Source of the DNA: Verrucomicrobiota bacterium | GTDB taxonomy: Bacteria; Verrucomicrobiota; Verrucomicrobiia; Opitutales; Opitutaceae | Reading direction: 5' to 3' | DNA: 37,374 bases | NCBI GenBank assembly: GCA_025352985.1 | Contig: JANXRL010000017.1 | Coordinates: forward strand, 1-37,374 | In this document: piece after piece, positions 1 through 8,369 of the stretch | Layout of the letters: the number at the start of each line of letters is the position of its first letter | Numbering within the stretch: the stretch's first letter is position 1 | Position numbers and translations under genes: made by a program | Notes under the pieces: model-generated | Told to the model about the DNA's origin: nothing | Seen by the model: the letters and a program-made list of their open reading frames with translations, nothing else | Database searches by the model: none

Positions 1-743
1 CCGCGGAAATCGCGGGCGGCCATGCGCTGCAGGCCGGCGAAGGTCGTGCCGTTGGGGGACGTCACCTGGTTGCGCAGGGTCTCGGGTTCCGTGCCCGTCT
101 GCTCCATGAGCTTGGCCGAGCCGATGACGGTCGCGAGGGCGAGGTCGTGGGCCGCTTCGGGAGAGAGGCCGGCGGCGACCCCCGCTTCGCGCAGGGCCGC
201 GGTGAACTCGAACACGTAGGCCGGACCGCTGCCGCTCACGGCGGTGATGGCGTCGATCTGGGATTCGTTGACGGCGACGTGGCGGCCCAGCGCGTTGAGC
301 AGGGACTGCACGAGGGCGGTGTCGGCGGGGGAGAGGGGGGCTTGGCTGCACCAGCCGGTGATGCCGGCGCCGATCTGGCCGGGGGTGTTGGGCATGGTGC
401 GCACGAGGTTGCGGGCGCGGGGGAAGACCCGGGCGAGGGCGGCGAGGGGCTTGCCGGCGAGGATGGAGAGCACGAGTTTGCCGGCGGTGAGCTCGGCGAG
501 GCGCGGATCGGCGGAGGCGAGGTGCTGGGGCTTGAATGCGAGCACGACGAGGTCGGCCCCGTCGAGCAGGGCGGGGAGATCGGCGCACACGCGGATGCCG
601 GTGCGGGCGGAGAGGAGGCGGGCGGTGTCGTCGGGGCCACCGAGGCAGGCGAGGTCGGCGGGAGTGGTGACGTGTTGGTTGAGGAGGCCGTTGACGATGG
701 CCGAGGCCATGTTGCCGGCTCCGATGAAAGCGATCTTAGGCAT
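1..743 (-). CDS. proC: Pyrroline-5-carboxylate reductase, C-terminus cut by window edge
   Basis: Last step of proline synthesis: reduces 1-pyrroline-5-carboxylate to proline with NAD(P)H in the cytoplasm. The minus-strand frame opens with MPKIAFIGAGNMASAI, the Rossmann glycine motif GxGxxxxA of the ProC family, and continues with no stop to base 1. Further family signatures are the VRTMPNTP block in mid-protein and ITAVSGSGPAYVF, which starts the C-terminal dimerisation domain. About 247 of the usual 265-280 residues are present, so only the extreme C-terminus is missing. The ATG at 741-743 lies 23 bp downstream of the receiver-kinase gene on the same strand, so the two may be co-transcribed. 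Family call is secure; the 3' end is simply outside the window. Confidence 0.95.
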   Translation of the reverse strand, partial: MPKIAFIGAGNMASAIVNGLLNQHVTTPADLACLGGPDDTARLLSARTGIRVCADLPALLDGADLVVLAFKPQHLASADPRLAELTAGKLVLSILAGKPLAALARVFPRARNLVRTMPNTPGQIGAGITGWCSQAPLSPADTALVQSLLNALGRHVAVNESQIDAITAVSGSGPAYVFEFTAALREAGVAAGLSPEAAHDLALATVIGSAKLMEQTGTEPETLRNQVTSPNGTTFAGLQRMAARDFR

Positions 744-766
744 AAAATTCAGGATCAGGCGCAGGC

Positions 767-1882
767 CTATTTCCTCATTTTGTGTTCAATGGGGTGAAGT
801 AAGATGGCGGACGTCCCGCCGCCCACGCGGTCTTCTAGCGAGAGTTCTCCGCCGAGGTTGCGCAAGGTGTGTCGCGCGACCGTCAGGCCCATGCCGACGC
901 CCACGGTGTGCTTGGTGCTAATGAAGGGCTCGAACATGTGGTCGCGGATATTCTCGTCGATGCCATTGCCCGCATCGTCGATGGTGAGACGGACAAAACG
1001 GCCTTCGGTTTTTTCGACCAAGGAAGTGCGCAGCCAGATCGGACGCGCGTCGGCTGGTTTGTCGCCGTAGGATTCCCAGGCGTTGATCAATATCTTGCCA
1101 ACGATGTCCTCAAAAACCTCGACGTGTGTATCAATGGCCAGCGAGCCCAGTGGGTTTTCGATGACCACCGCCTGATTGATATTGGAATCGTTCCGGTAGC
1201 GCGCGACCGCTCCATCCAGCAGTTCGTCGAGCTTGCAGCGCGCAAGGGGAAAGCGTGACTTGATGATAAGTGAGCTGAGCTGGCGAATGATGACAACGAT
1301 GCGTTGCACCGCACTTTCGACTTGGGCGGCGTTACGCTTCACCTGCTCGGGTTTTTCATAGTGTGTCTTTATCAGATCCAGATAGCCGAGGACCACTCCG
1401 AGGAGGTTGTTGAGATTATGGGCGACTCCCTGGGTGACGGCACCGATCGTGGCGGCCCGGCGGGCTTCGGCAAGACGCCGTTGCAGATCGATCATCTCCC
1501 GGTTGATGGCGACAAAGCGGAGCTGGGTCTGCACGCGTGCGAGGGTTTCATCGAGGTCGATGGGCTTGGTGATGTAATCCACCGCGCCTACGCCCAAGCC
1601 CTCAATCTTGCCTTCTTTGTTGTTTCTGGCCGTAACGAAAATCACCGGTATGGCGCGGGAGGCTTCGTTAGCCTGCAAACGCTGGCATACTTCAATGCCA
1701 TCCATATCCGGCATCATCATATCAAGCAGGATGAGGTCGGGTTTGTTTTTTGCCACGCTGTCCAAGGCTTCCTGACCGTTGAAGGCGGTGGTTATTTCTA
1801 TGCCTTCCTTTTCCAGTTTGCGCTTAAGGAGCTGGACGTTGATGGGCTGATCATCGACGACCAGGATTTTTGGGGCAGGCAT
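767..1882 (-). CDS. Receiver-histidine kinase hybrid (receiver first)
   Basis: 371-aa soluble signalling protein with no membrane segment. Residues 1-120 are a CheY-like receiver: acidic pair D10/D11, phospho-acceptor D54 in LLDMMMPD, and K106 in TKP. Residues 125-205 form a dimerisation/phosphotransfer helix pair with H155 in GVAHNLNNLLG, the NtrB-like H-box. Residues 255-365 form the HATPase: N267 (N box), DDAGNGID (G1), FEPF (F box) and GVGMGL (G2). The receiver precedes the kinase, the reverse of most hybrid kinases, so phosphorylation of D54 by another kinase may gate the kinase core, or the protein may phosphorylate itself. It has no sensor domain. It lies 44 bp after folD and 23 bp before proC. 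Partner and signal are unknown. Confidence 0.9.
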   Translation of the reverse strand: MPAPKILVVDDQPINVQLLKRKLEKEGIEITTAFNGQEALDSVAKNKPDLILLDMMMPDMDGIEVCQRLQANEASRAIPVIFVTARNNKEGKIEGLGVGAVDYITKPIDLDETLARVQTQLRFVAINREMIDLQRRLAEARRAATIGAVTQGVAHNLNNLLGVVLGYLDLIKTHYEKPEQVKRNAAQVESAVQRIVVIIRQLSSLIIKSRFPLARCKLDELLDGAVARYRNDSNINQAVVIENPLGSLAIDTHVEVFEDIVGKILINAWESYGDKPADARPIWLRTSLVEKTEGRFVRLTIDDAGNGIDENIRDHMFEPFISTKHTVGVGMGLTVARHTLRNLGGELSLEDRVGGGTSAILLHPIEHKMRK

Positions 1883-1926
1883 CGTGAGGGCTGTTATGCG
1901 AAAAAAACTTGGTGACGCAAGGGCGG

Positions 1927-2799
1927 TCAGTTTCCGGCCTGTTTGTAGGCTTTGACGGTGTTTTTCATAAGCATGGCGACCGTCATGGGGCCGACGCCGC
2001 CTGGGACGGGAGTGATTTTGGCGGCCAGTGGAGATACGGTGGGGAAGTGGACGTCGCCGGTGAGGCGGTAGCCGGTCTTTTTGGTGGCGTCGGGCACGCG
2101 GTTGATGCCCACGTCGATGATGACGGCGCCGGGTTTGACCATGTCGGCGGTGACGAACTCGGCGCGGCCGATGGCGGCGATGAGCACGTCGGCTTGGCGG
2201 GTAAGGGCGGCCACATCCTTGGTGCCAGAGTGGCAGATGGTGACGGTGCCGTTGGCGCCGGTTTTTTTCTGGAGGGCGAGGAGTGCGACGGGTTTGCCGA
2301 CGATGAGCGAGCGGCCGATGACGACGACGTGTTTGCCTTTGAGGTCGGTGCCGGAGCGGGCGAGGAGCTCCATGATACCAGCGGGGGTGCAGGCGACGAA
2401 GCCGGTGTCGTCTTCCTGGGCGACTTTGCCGATGTTGAGGGTGTGAAAGCCGTCCACGTCCTTGTGGGCGGCGAGGCGGCGGAAGGCGGCGGCTTCGTCG
2501 AGGTGCTTGGGCAAGGGGGACTGCACGAGGATGCCGTCAACGGTCGGGTCGGCGTTGAGCTCGTCGATGAGTTTTTCGAGCTCGGCCTGCGTGGTGGTTT
2601 CGGGTGGAAGAATGATGCGGCTGAGAATGCCGATCTCCGCGGCGGTCTTTTCTTTCTTCTTCACGTAGGAGACGGAGGCGGGGTCTTCGCCGACGCGCAC
2701 GAGGGCGATGCAGGGCTGGCGACCGGTAAAGGCGGCGACTTGGGTTTTGAGTTCGGCGATGATGTCCGCCGCGATTGCGTTGCCGTCGATCAGTTCCAT
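1927..2799 (-). CDS. folD: Bifunctional methylenetetrahydrofolate dehydrogenase / methenyltetrahydrofolate cyclohydrolase
   Basis: 290 aa, the normal FolD length. It interconverts 5,10-methylene-, 5,10-methenyl- and 10-formyl-tetrahydrofolate, supplying one-carbon units for purines and formyl-Met-tRNA. Evidence: substrate-binding YVKKKEKTA near residues 50-58 with the catalytic lysine, [12 protein letters not shown] near 90-101, [10 protein letters not shown] near 137-146, the NADP-binding [14 protein letters not shown], and the C-terminal [15 protein letters not shown]. Start ATG at 2797-2799 fits the family N-terminus. The 5' leader carries a short repeat shared with the GGCT-fold gene leader (see findings). 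It is first in a likely minus-strand run folD, receiver-kinase, proC. Confidence 0.97.
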   Translation of the reverse strand: MELIDGNAIAADIIAELKTQVAAFTGRQPCIALVRVGEDPASVSYVKKKEKTAAEIGILSRIILPPETTTQAELEKLIDELNADPTVDGILVQSPLPKHLDEAAAFRRLAAHKDVDGFHTLNIGKVAQEDDTGFVACTPAGIMELLARSGTDLKGKHVVVIGRSLIVGKPVALLALQKKTGANGTVTICHSGTKDVAALTRQADVLIAAIGRAEFVTADMVKPGAVIIDVGINRVPDATKKTGYRLTGDVHFPTVSPLAAKITPVPGGVGPMTVAMLMKNTVKAYKQAGN

Positions 2800-2849
2800 G
2801 GGAAAATAGGCCGGAGTTGAGGGCCAAGAGTTGAGAGCAAGAAACGGAA

Positions 2850-2889
2850 AATCCAGAGCTTCGGAATGACGGTTGTCTGGCTCTGGATT
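2850..2889 (-). terminator. Hairpin after the SH3-protein gene
   Basis: Inverted repeat AATCCAGAGC (2850-2859) / GCTCTGGATT (2880-2889), 10 bp with a 20-nt loop. Read on the minus strand the stem is followed by TT and a pyrimidine-rich tract. It lies between the SH3-protein stop (2918) and folD start (2799), as expected for a terminator separating the two units. The loop is long and the U-run short, so efficiency is uncertain. Confidence 0.5.
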
Positions 2890-2917
2890 CTCATCTCCAG
2901 ACTCTAAGCCGGTTCGA

Positions 2918-3727
2918 TCAGTGCAGTTGAAGGCTCTCGGCGAGGATGACCATGTCTTTCGCGCCGGTCACGGCCTTGGCGGTGCCGTAAACGACGACGG
3001 TGCGGTCGAGGTAGCTGTTGAACTGTTCGATCGCGAGGAGCTTGCTCACGTCGAGGTAGGCGTAGCGTTCGCCGGAGTTGTCGTTGAGCTGGTAATCGTA
3101 GGGGCGCTTGGGGCGGAAGGCGCTGTAGGTGGAGACGAGTTTGCCTTGGAACAGGCGGGGAAGGGCGCTGGAACCGCCGTCACCCATTGGGGAGGCCTTT
3201 CCGGGGACGACGATGGCGGCCGCAGCGGGGGCGTCCGTCGCGACGGCGGGGGTAGGGGCGGTGATCGTTTTGGCGGGGATGGAGACGGTTTTAGGTGCGG
3301 TCTTGGCGGGGGTGCTGGACGATTTGATGTAGCCGATGACGTTTTTGGAGAGCTTGAACTGAGTCCAGCGGCCGTGAATATCGGAGATCTCGGCTTTGTC
3401 GCCGGCGGCAGCGAGCGCAAAAATCGGGGCGTCGGCCTTGGGTTCGGTGCGATAGGCGGCACCAATTTTGACTTCGAGGGCTTTGCTGATGTCCTTGTTG
3501 GCGGCGTAAACCTTGTGCGGACCCGCGAGAGTGACGGCGGCCCAGCCGGCGGGGGCCGGAGTGTCGGCGGCGAACGCGGGCTCGGTGCCGGCTTTCAGGA
3601 AGGCGACGGAAGGAGCGGTAGAGTCCGGCTTGGCGAAGACGGCGGTGGTCTCGGTGAGCGGGGTGGCGCCGAGGGTGGCGACGGACGCGGCGAGAGTGAG
3701 GGCGAGGAGGAGGCGATTAAGCTTCAT
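2918..3727 (-). CDS. Exported SH3-domain-like protein, function unknown
   Basis: 269 aa from the ATG at 3725-3727, chosen because it gives a classical signal peptide ([21 protein letters not shown]) rather than the upstream in-frame start. The mature part begins with two bacterial SH3-like segments (about residues 25-70 and 80-135), each with an early bulky start, a glycine turn and a final hydrophobic strand ([21 protein letters not shown]). An Ala/Pro/Thr-rich linker (about 138-180) follows, then a C-terminal module of about 85 residues ending ILAESLQLH that resembles an OB-like fold. Likely periplasmic or cell-wall-associated. The start overlaps the end of the pseudouridine synthase by 11 nt, so translation may be coupled. 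No enzymatic motif seen. Confidence 0.75.
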   Translation of the reverse strand: MKLNRLLLALTLAASVATLGATPLTETTAVFAKPDSTAPSVAFLKAGTEPAFAADTPAPAGWAAVTLAGPHKVYAANKDISKALEVKIGAAYRTEPKADAPIFALAAAGDKAEISDIHGRWTQFKLSKNVIGYIKSSSTPAKTAPKTVSIPAKTITAPTPAVATDAPAAAAIVVPGKASPMGDGGSSALPRLFQGKLVSTYSAFRPKRPYDYQLNDNSGERYAYLDVSKLLAIEQFNSYLDRTVVVYGTAKAVTGAKDMVILAESLQLH

Positions 3728-4538
3728 TTTTCTTGGAAGGTTCGGGGCGCTTGTGGGCGGTGCGTTTGGCGAGGGCCACGGCATGCGGATGCACGCTGGG
3801 GACTTTGAAGAGCAGACTGATTTCTTTGGTAGAAAGTTGTTTCATCGCGCGCAAAGGAATTCCTTTCAGCGGGAACGAGCCGATCTGGTAACGCTTGAGG
3901 CGTTTCACGTCGTAGCCGAGGACGCTGAAAAGCTGGCGGATCTCGCGCTTCTTGCCGTGGTGCATGTGGACGTCCATGTCGCTGCCGACGCCTTCTACGT
4001 TGGGATTGACGAGCGTGGCGTGTTCTACCTTGAGGCGTTCACCTTCGACGGTGATGCCCTTGAGTAGGAGCGGAATGCGGGCGCGGGGGAACGGTTTCTT
4101 AAGGGCGACGAAGTAGCGTTTGATGACGACGTTGCTCGGGTGCATGAGCTTGTTGGCGAGGTCGCCGTCGGTCGTGAGAATCAGCAGGCCCTCGCTGTCC
4201 TTGTCGAGGCGGCCGGCGCAGAAAAAACGGAATTTCGTGAACTCGCGCGGGAGCAAGTCGAACACGGTGTCGGGGTTGAACGGGTCGTCGTTGGAACACA
4301 CGAGGCCGGTGGGCTTGTGCATCGCGAGGGTGATTTTCGGCTGCGCCTTGGCGTGCTTGATGGGCTTGCCGTTGACGGTGATTTTATCGACGCCGGGCGT
4401 GACCTTCTGACCGGGGATGGCCTGCTTGGCGTTTACCCAGACTTCACCCTCGCGGATCATGACTTCGGCATTGCGGCGCGAGCAGATGCCGGTTTCGGCG
4501 AGGTATTTTTGAAGACGGATGGGCTCGGAATCACTCAT
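3717..4538 (-). CDS. rRNA pseudouridine synthase, RsuA/RluB family
   Basis: 273 aa from ATG 4536-4538 (MSDSEPIRLQKYL). An N-terminal S4 RNA-binding domain (residues 5-50: RLQKYLAETGICSRR, VWVNAK) precedes the catalytic domain with the family signature GRLDKDSEGLLILT, in which D112 is the nucleophile that isomerises uridine. The later KKREIRQLFSVLGYDVKRLKR block is also typical. The basic C-terminus (HKRPEPSKK) resembles the tail of RluB/RluE-type enzymes. Family is secure, but the modified site (23S or 16S) cannot be told from sequence alone. Divergent from the flavin reductase gene across 119 bp. Confidence 0.9.
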   Translation of the reverse strand: MSDSEPIRLQKYLAETGICSRRNAEVMIREGEVWVNAKQAIPGQKVTPGVDKITVNGKPIKHAKAQPKITLAMHKPTGLVCSNDDPFNPDTVFDLLPREFTKFRFFCAGRLDKDSEGLLILTTDGDLANKLMHPSNVVIKRYFVALKKPFPRARIPLLLKGITVEGERLKVEHATLVNPNVEGVGSDMDVHMHHGKKREIRQLFSVLGYDVKRLKRYQIGSFPLKGIPLRAMKQLSTKEISLLFKVPSVHPHAVALAKRTAHKRPEPSKKNEA

Positions 4539-4657
4539 GTGCGTTGGGAGTTGGCGGCAAAGTTCCCGCTTGTGCAAGCTTGCGCGCCTTGGGGAGTCCG
4601 CCGCTGAAACAAAGGCTTGCGCGTCTCCGGCGCGTTACGCTCTTTTAAGTGATAGCC

Positions 4658-5827
4658 ATGTCTGCTCCCGCAACCACCCCCGCCTTTTCCAAAGACCATC
4701 CGTTCCCGGCCAAAATCACCGAGAACCGCCTGCTCAACAAAGCCGGTTCCGCCAAGGAAACGCGCCACTTCGTCGTCAATCTTGGCGATAGCGGCCTGCA
4801 CTACAAGGCGGGTGACTCGCTCGGCGTGTTTCCTGCCAACCGCCCGACCGAAGTCGCAGAGATTCTTGAGCGTCTCGGCGCCACCGGTGACGAGTTGGTT
4901 TCGCCCGCGATGCTTAAGCTGCCCGCGCCTCTCAGCCTGCGCGAAGTGCTGAGCCACCGCCTCGCCCTCGGCAGCCCGACTGCGAAGATCATCAATACGT
5001 TTTTCGCCAAGACCTCCGACGTCGGCGAAAAGGCCAAGCTCGAGGCGCTGCTCAAGCCCGAGGCGAAGGATGAGTTGACGGGCTATCTCGACGAGCGCGA
5101 ATACGTTGACCTGCTCGCCGAGTTTCCGTCCGTCAAGCTCGCGCCCCAGGAGTTCGTTGATCACCTGCGCAAGCTGATGCCGCGCCTCTACTCGATCGCG
5201 TCTTCCTCGAAGGTTTACCCGAACGACATCCATCTGACCGTGGCTATCGTCCGCTACACCACGAATCACCGCGAACGTCATGGCGTGTGTTCTACGTTCA
5301 TGGCCGACCGTGTGCGTGTCGGGGAAACTCCCACGCCTGTTTTTGTTTCCAACTCCCACTTCGGGCCGCCCGAGGACGCGACGAAGGATGCCATCATGGT
5401 TGGTCCGGGCACAGGCATCGCGCCGTTCCGCGCCTTCGTGCAGGACCGCGTCGCCGCCGGGGCCACCGGCCGCAACTGGGTGTTCTTCGGCGACCAGAAG
5501 AGCCACACCGATTTCCTTTATCAGGAAGAGTGGGAGGGCTACCTCGCCAAAGGCCAGGTCACGCATCTCGATCTCGCCTGGTCCCGCGACCAGCTCCTTA
5601 AAGTTTACGTCCAGGACAAGATGCGCGAGAAGGGCGTCGAGCTCTGGAACTGGCTCAAGAACGGCGGCTACTTCTTCGTATGCGGCGATGCCAAGCGCAT
5701 GGCCAAGGACGTGGATGTCGCCCTTCACGACGTCATCGCGCAGCACGGCGGCATGACTGCCGAGCAGGCCGTCGAATACGTGAAGCAGATGAAGAAGGAC
5801 AAGCGCTACCAGCGCGACGTGTATTGA
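4658..5827 (+). CDS. CysJ-like NADPH-flavin reductase lacking the flavodoxin domain
   Basis: 389 aa from the ATG at 4658; a GTG at 4649 is the alternative. It matches the C-terminal two-thirds of sulfite reductase alpha subunit: connecting/FAD domain with RLYSIASS (about 175-182) and HGVCSTFM, NADPH domain with GPGTGIAPFRAF (about 248-259), FFGDQK, AWSRD, YVQDKM and FFVCGDAKRMAKDV, and the C-terminal RYQRDVY, identical in style to CysJ, whose last aromatic residue stacks on FAD. The N-terminal FMN/flavodoxin domain is absent, so electrons from NADPH must pass from FAD to a separate carrier or directly to a reductase. No cysI or flavodoxin is adjacent. Annotated elsewhere as sulfite reductase subunit alpha; the physiological acceptor is unproven. 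Confidence 0.88.
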   Translation: MSAPATTPAFSKDHPFPAKITENRLLNKAGSAKETRHFVVNLGDSGLHYKAGDSLGVFPANRPTEVAEILERLGATGDELVSPAMLKLPAPLSLREVLSHRLALGSPTAKIINTFFAKTSDVGEKAKLEALLKPEAKDELTGYLDEREYVDLLAEFPSVKLAPQEFVDHLRKLMPRLYSIASSSKVYPNDIHLTVAIVRYTTNHRERHGVCSTFMADRVRVGETPTPVFVSNSHFGPPEDATKDAIMVGPGTGIAPFRAFVQDRVAAGATGRNWVFFGDQKSHTDFLYQEEWEGYLAKGQVTHLDLAWSRDQLLKVYVQDKMREKGVELWNWLKNGGYFFVCGDAKRMAKDVDVALHDVIAQHGGMTAEQAVEYVKQMKKDKRYQRDVY

Positions 5828-5831
5828 GCTG

Positions 5832-5945
5832 GAAGTAGCGAGTAGCCGGTAGTGGGTAGCGAGCATCAGGCTTCTCTCCAACTCCCGACACTCGCTGAAT
5901 CCCCGTCTTACTACCCGCTATTCACCACCCGATACTCGCTACTTC
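5832..5945. repeat. Inverted repeat built from GTAGCG-type units
   Basis: Left arm 5832-5863 and right arm 5907-5945 are inverted copies. The first 13 positions (GAAGTAGCGAGTA) are identical and about 26 of 32 positions agree overall. Each arm is itself made of tandem GTAG/GTGG-type units (GTAGCGAGTAGCCGGTAGTG). The element fills nearly the whole gap between the flavin reductase and fabG and would form a long imperfect hairpin. It may serve as a terminator or be a mobile repeat; no T-run follows. Confidence 0.75.
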
Positions 5946-5953
5946 TAAACCCC

Positions 5954-6694
5954 ATGACCTTCACCAATCGCACCGCCATCGTTACCGGAGCCGGCCGCGG
6001 CATCGGCAAAGCCATCGCCGAGGTTCTCGCCGCCAAGGGCGTGACCGTTATCTGTGTTTCCAAATCCGCCGAGACCTGCGGGGCCGTCGCCGCCGCTATC
6101 ACCGCTTCCGGTGGCAAGGCCTTCGCCCGTCCCGTGGACGTTGCCGACGGTGCTGCCGTCGCCAAGGCGTCCGAGGAATTCATCAAGGAATTCGGCAAGA
6201 TCGACATCCTCGTGAACAACGCCGGTATCACCCGCGACGGCCTGCTCGCGCGCATGTCCGACGATGACTGGAACGCCGTGCTCCAGACCAACCTTACAAG
6301 CTGCTTCCACTGGACCAAGCACATCGGCTGGCCCATGTGCCGCAACCGCTGGGGGCGCATCATCAACATTTCCTCCGTCACCGGCATCATGGGCAACGCG
6401 GGTCAGGCGAACTACGGCGCAGCCAAAGCTGGCATGATCGGCTTCACCAAGTGCATCGCCAAGGAATTCGCCAAGCGCGGGGTCACTTCCAACGTCGTCG
6501 CCCCCGGCTTCATCAAGACCGACATGACTGCGGAACTCGGCGAGGAAGTTCAAAAGGGTGCCACCGCGCTCATCCCCATGCAGCGTTTCGGTGAGCCGGC
6601 CGACATCGCCCACGCCGTCGCCTTTCTCGCATCGGAAGAAGCCGGCTACGTCACGGGCCAAGTTTTTACCGTTGACGGCGGTATGGCGATGTGA
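5954..6694 (+). CDS. fabG: 3-oxoacyl-[acyl-carrier-protein] reductase
   Basis: 246 aa, normal for FabG. NADPH-dependent reduction of 3-oxoacyl-ACP in each elongation round of type II fatty-acid synthesis. Short-chain dehydrogenase motifs: TGAGRGIG near residues 10-17, NNAG near 91, catalytic S141, Y154 and K158 (YGAAK), and the C-terminal YVTGQVFTVDGGM. Start ATG 5954 sits directly before the family N-terminus; the frame is open further upstream but that part is the repeat. Followed after 28 bp by acpP, as in many fab clusters, so fabG-acpP are probably one transcript. Confidence 0.96.
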   Translation: MTFTNRTAIVTGAGRGIGKAIAEVLAAKGVTVICVSKSAETCGAVAAAITASGGKAFARPVDVADGAAVAKASEEFIKEFGKIDILVNNAGITRDGLLARMSDDDWNAVLQTNLTSCFHWTKHIGWPMCRNRWGRIINISSVTGIMGNAGQANYGAAKAGMIGFTKCIAKEFAKRGVTSNVVAPGFIKTDMTAELGEEVQKGATALIPMQRFGEPADIAHAVAFLASEEAGYVTGQVFTVDGGMAM

Positions 6695-6722
6695 CCCCTT
6701 CAATTTCCAGTAAATACTTATC

Positions 6723-6986
6723 ATGGCCGACCAAAAAACCATCGAACAGCGCGTCAAAGAAATCATCGTTAACCAGCTCAATGTTAACGAGGAGCAGATC
6801 ACTCCCCAAGCCTCCTTCCTGGATGACCTTGGCGCAGATTCCCTCGATACCGTCGAGCTCATCATGGCCTTCGAGGAAGAGTTCAAGGATGAGATCAAGG
6901 GCGAGATTCCCGAGTCCGACGCCGAGAAGCTGACCACCGTCGGACAGATCATCGAATACATCACCGCCAAGGCCGCCGCCAAGTAA
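6723..6986 (+). CDS. acpP: Acyl carrier protein
   Basis: 87 aa, acidic. Carries growing acyl chains on a 4'-phosphopantetheine attached to S40 in the invariant [10 protein letters not shown] motif. Four-helix ACP pattern with the usual acidic helix II ([10 protein letters not shown]). Slightly longer than E. coli AcpP because of an Ala/Lys-rich C-terminus (ITAKAAAK). Lies between fabG and fabF, with a terminator-like hairpin right after it. Confidence 0.98.
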   Translation: MADQKTIEQRVKEIIVNQLNVNEEQITPQASFLDDLGADSLDTVELIMAFEEEFKDEIKGEIPESDAEKLTTVGQIIEYITAKAAAK

Positions 6987-7002
6987 GCGCCTTTTCACTT
7001 CC

Positions 7003-7056
7003 GGCGTTCTACCGAGCCTCACGCGAGACTGCCGGGTAGAACGCCTTTTTGTTTTT
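7003..7056 (+). terminator. Rho-independent terminator after acpP
   Basis: Perfect 11-bp stem GGCGTTCTACC (7003-7013) / GGTAGAACGCC (7035-7045), followed by TTTTTGTTTTT. It lies between acpP and fabF, so fabG-acpP transcripts probably end here, or partial readthrough sets the acpP:fabF ratio. The loop of 21 nt is long but the stem and U-tract are clear. Confidence 0.8.
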
Positions 7057-7078
7057 GGACCCCACGTATTTTCGCACC

Positions 7079-8329
7079 ATGGAAACCCTCCCTGATTCCC
7101 AGCGCGTTGTCGTCACCGGTCTCGGCGCTATCCACGGCCTCGGCCAGACCGCCGATTCCTTTTGGGCCAGCCTGCTGGCCGGCAAAAGCGGCATCGACCG
7201 GATTTCCTTATTTGATCCCGCCGCCTTCGCCTCCCAGATCGGCTCCGAAGTGCGCGGCTGGAATCCCGAGGATCACATGGACCCCAAGGAGGCGCGTCGC
7301 AACGACCGCTACACCCACTTCGGCTTCTGCGCAGCCAAGCAGGCGTTTGCGGACTCCGGCCTCGACATGGCGCAGGAAGACCCCGACCGCGTGGGCGTGA
7401 TCATCGGCTCCGGCATCGGTGGCATGATGACCTACGAGACGCAGTTGAAGAAATTTTCCGAAGGCGGGCCGCGTAAGGTTTCGCCGTTCACCATTCCGGC
7501 GCTGATCGGCAACATCTGCTCCGGTATGTTCGCCATCGAGATCGGCGCGCGCGGCCCTAACTTCGGGGTCGTCTCCGCCTGCGCCACCGGCACCCACGCC
7601 ATCGGCGAGTCCATGCACATGATCAAGCGTGGCGACGCCGATATCATGATCGCGGGCGGCGCCGAGGCGGCCGTCACGCCGTTCGCCTACGCCAGCTTTT
7701 GCTCCATGCGCGCCATGAGCACGCGCAATGGCGATCCCGCCACGGCCAGCCGTCCTTTTTCGCTCGGTCGCGACGGCTTTATCATGGGCGAGGGTGCCGG
7801 CGTGCTCGTTCTTGAATCGCTCGCCCACGCGAAGAAACGCGGCGCACGCATCTATGCCGAGGTCGGGGGTTACGCGGCCACGGCCGACGCCCACCACATC
7901 ACCATGCCCGATCCCGAGGGTAAGGGTCTCGGCATGGCCATGACCCGCGCTATTCGCGCCTCCGGCATCACGCCGGACCAGGTTGATTACATCAACGCCC
8001 ACGGCACCTCCACGCCTTACAACGACAAATTCGAAACGCTCGCCATCAAGCGCGTGTTCGGCGACCGGGCGAGATCGATTCCGATCAGCTCCACCAAGTC
8101 GATGACCGGCCACCTGCTAGGCGCGGCGGGCGGCATCGAGAGCGTCATCAGCGTCAAGACGCTCCAGACCCAGTCTATCGCGCCTACGATCAACCTTTAC
8201 GAACCCGATCCCGAGTGCGATCTTGACTACGTCCCCAACGTAGCGCGCCAGGCCAGGGTGAAGGTCGCCATGAGCAACAACCTCGGTTTCGGCGGCCAGA
8301 ACGCGGCGATCATTTTCAAGGCGTTCTGA
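7079..8329 (+). CDS. fabF: Beta-ketoacyl-ACP synthase II
   Basis: 416 aa from ATG 7079; an in-frame TTG at 7049 lies inside the terminator T-tract and is rejected. Condenses malonyl-ACP with acyl-ACP to elongate fatty acids. The catalytic triad is visible: C168 in SACATGTHAIGE, H308 in NAHGTSTPYND and H345 in STKSMTGHLLGAAGG. The C-terminal NNLGFGGQNAAIIF is the usual glycine-rich end. Third gene of the fab cluster but separated from acpP by a terminator. Confidence 0.97.
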   Translation: METLPDSQRVVVTGLGAIHGLGQTADSFWASLLAGKSGIDRISLFDPAAFASQIGSEVRGWNPEDHMDPKEARRNDRYTHFGFCAAKQAFADSGLDMAQEDPDRVGVIIGSGIGGMMTYETQLKKFSEGGPRKVSPFTIPALIGNICSGMFAIEIGARGPNFGVVSACATGTHAIGESMHMIKRGDADIMIAGGAEAAVTPFAYASFCSMRAMSTRNGDPATASRPFSLGRDGFIMGEGAGVLVLESLAHAKKRGARIYAEVGGYAATADAHHITMPDPEGKGLGMAMTRAIRASGITPDQVDYINAHGTSTPYNDKFETLAIKRVFGDRARSIPISSTKSMTGHLLGAAGGIESVISVKTLQTQSIAPTINLYEPDPECDLDYVPNVARQARVKVAMSNNLGFGGQNAAIIFKAF

Positions 8330-8369
8330 GTTGCTCCGTTGCACGCATCTCACGCCTTAAATTTTGCTG

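Noticed and set aside
4535-5881. 448-aa open frame on the minus strand across the flavin reductase gene
   Set aside because: It is the antisense frame of a GC-rich gene; the plus-strand product has all flavin-reductase motifs and this one has no recognisable domain.
5945-6982. 345-aa open frame on the minus strand across fabG and acpP
   Set aside because: Spans two well-supported plus-strand genes and the spacer between them; composition is that of an antisense frame.
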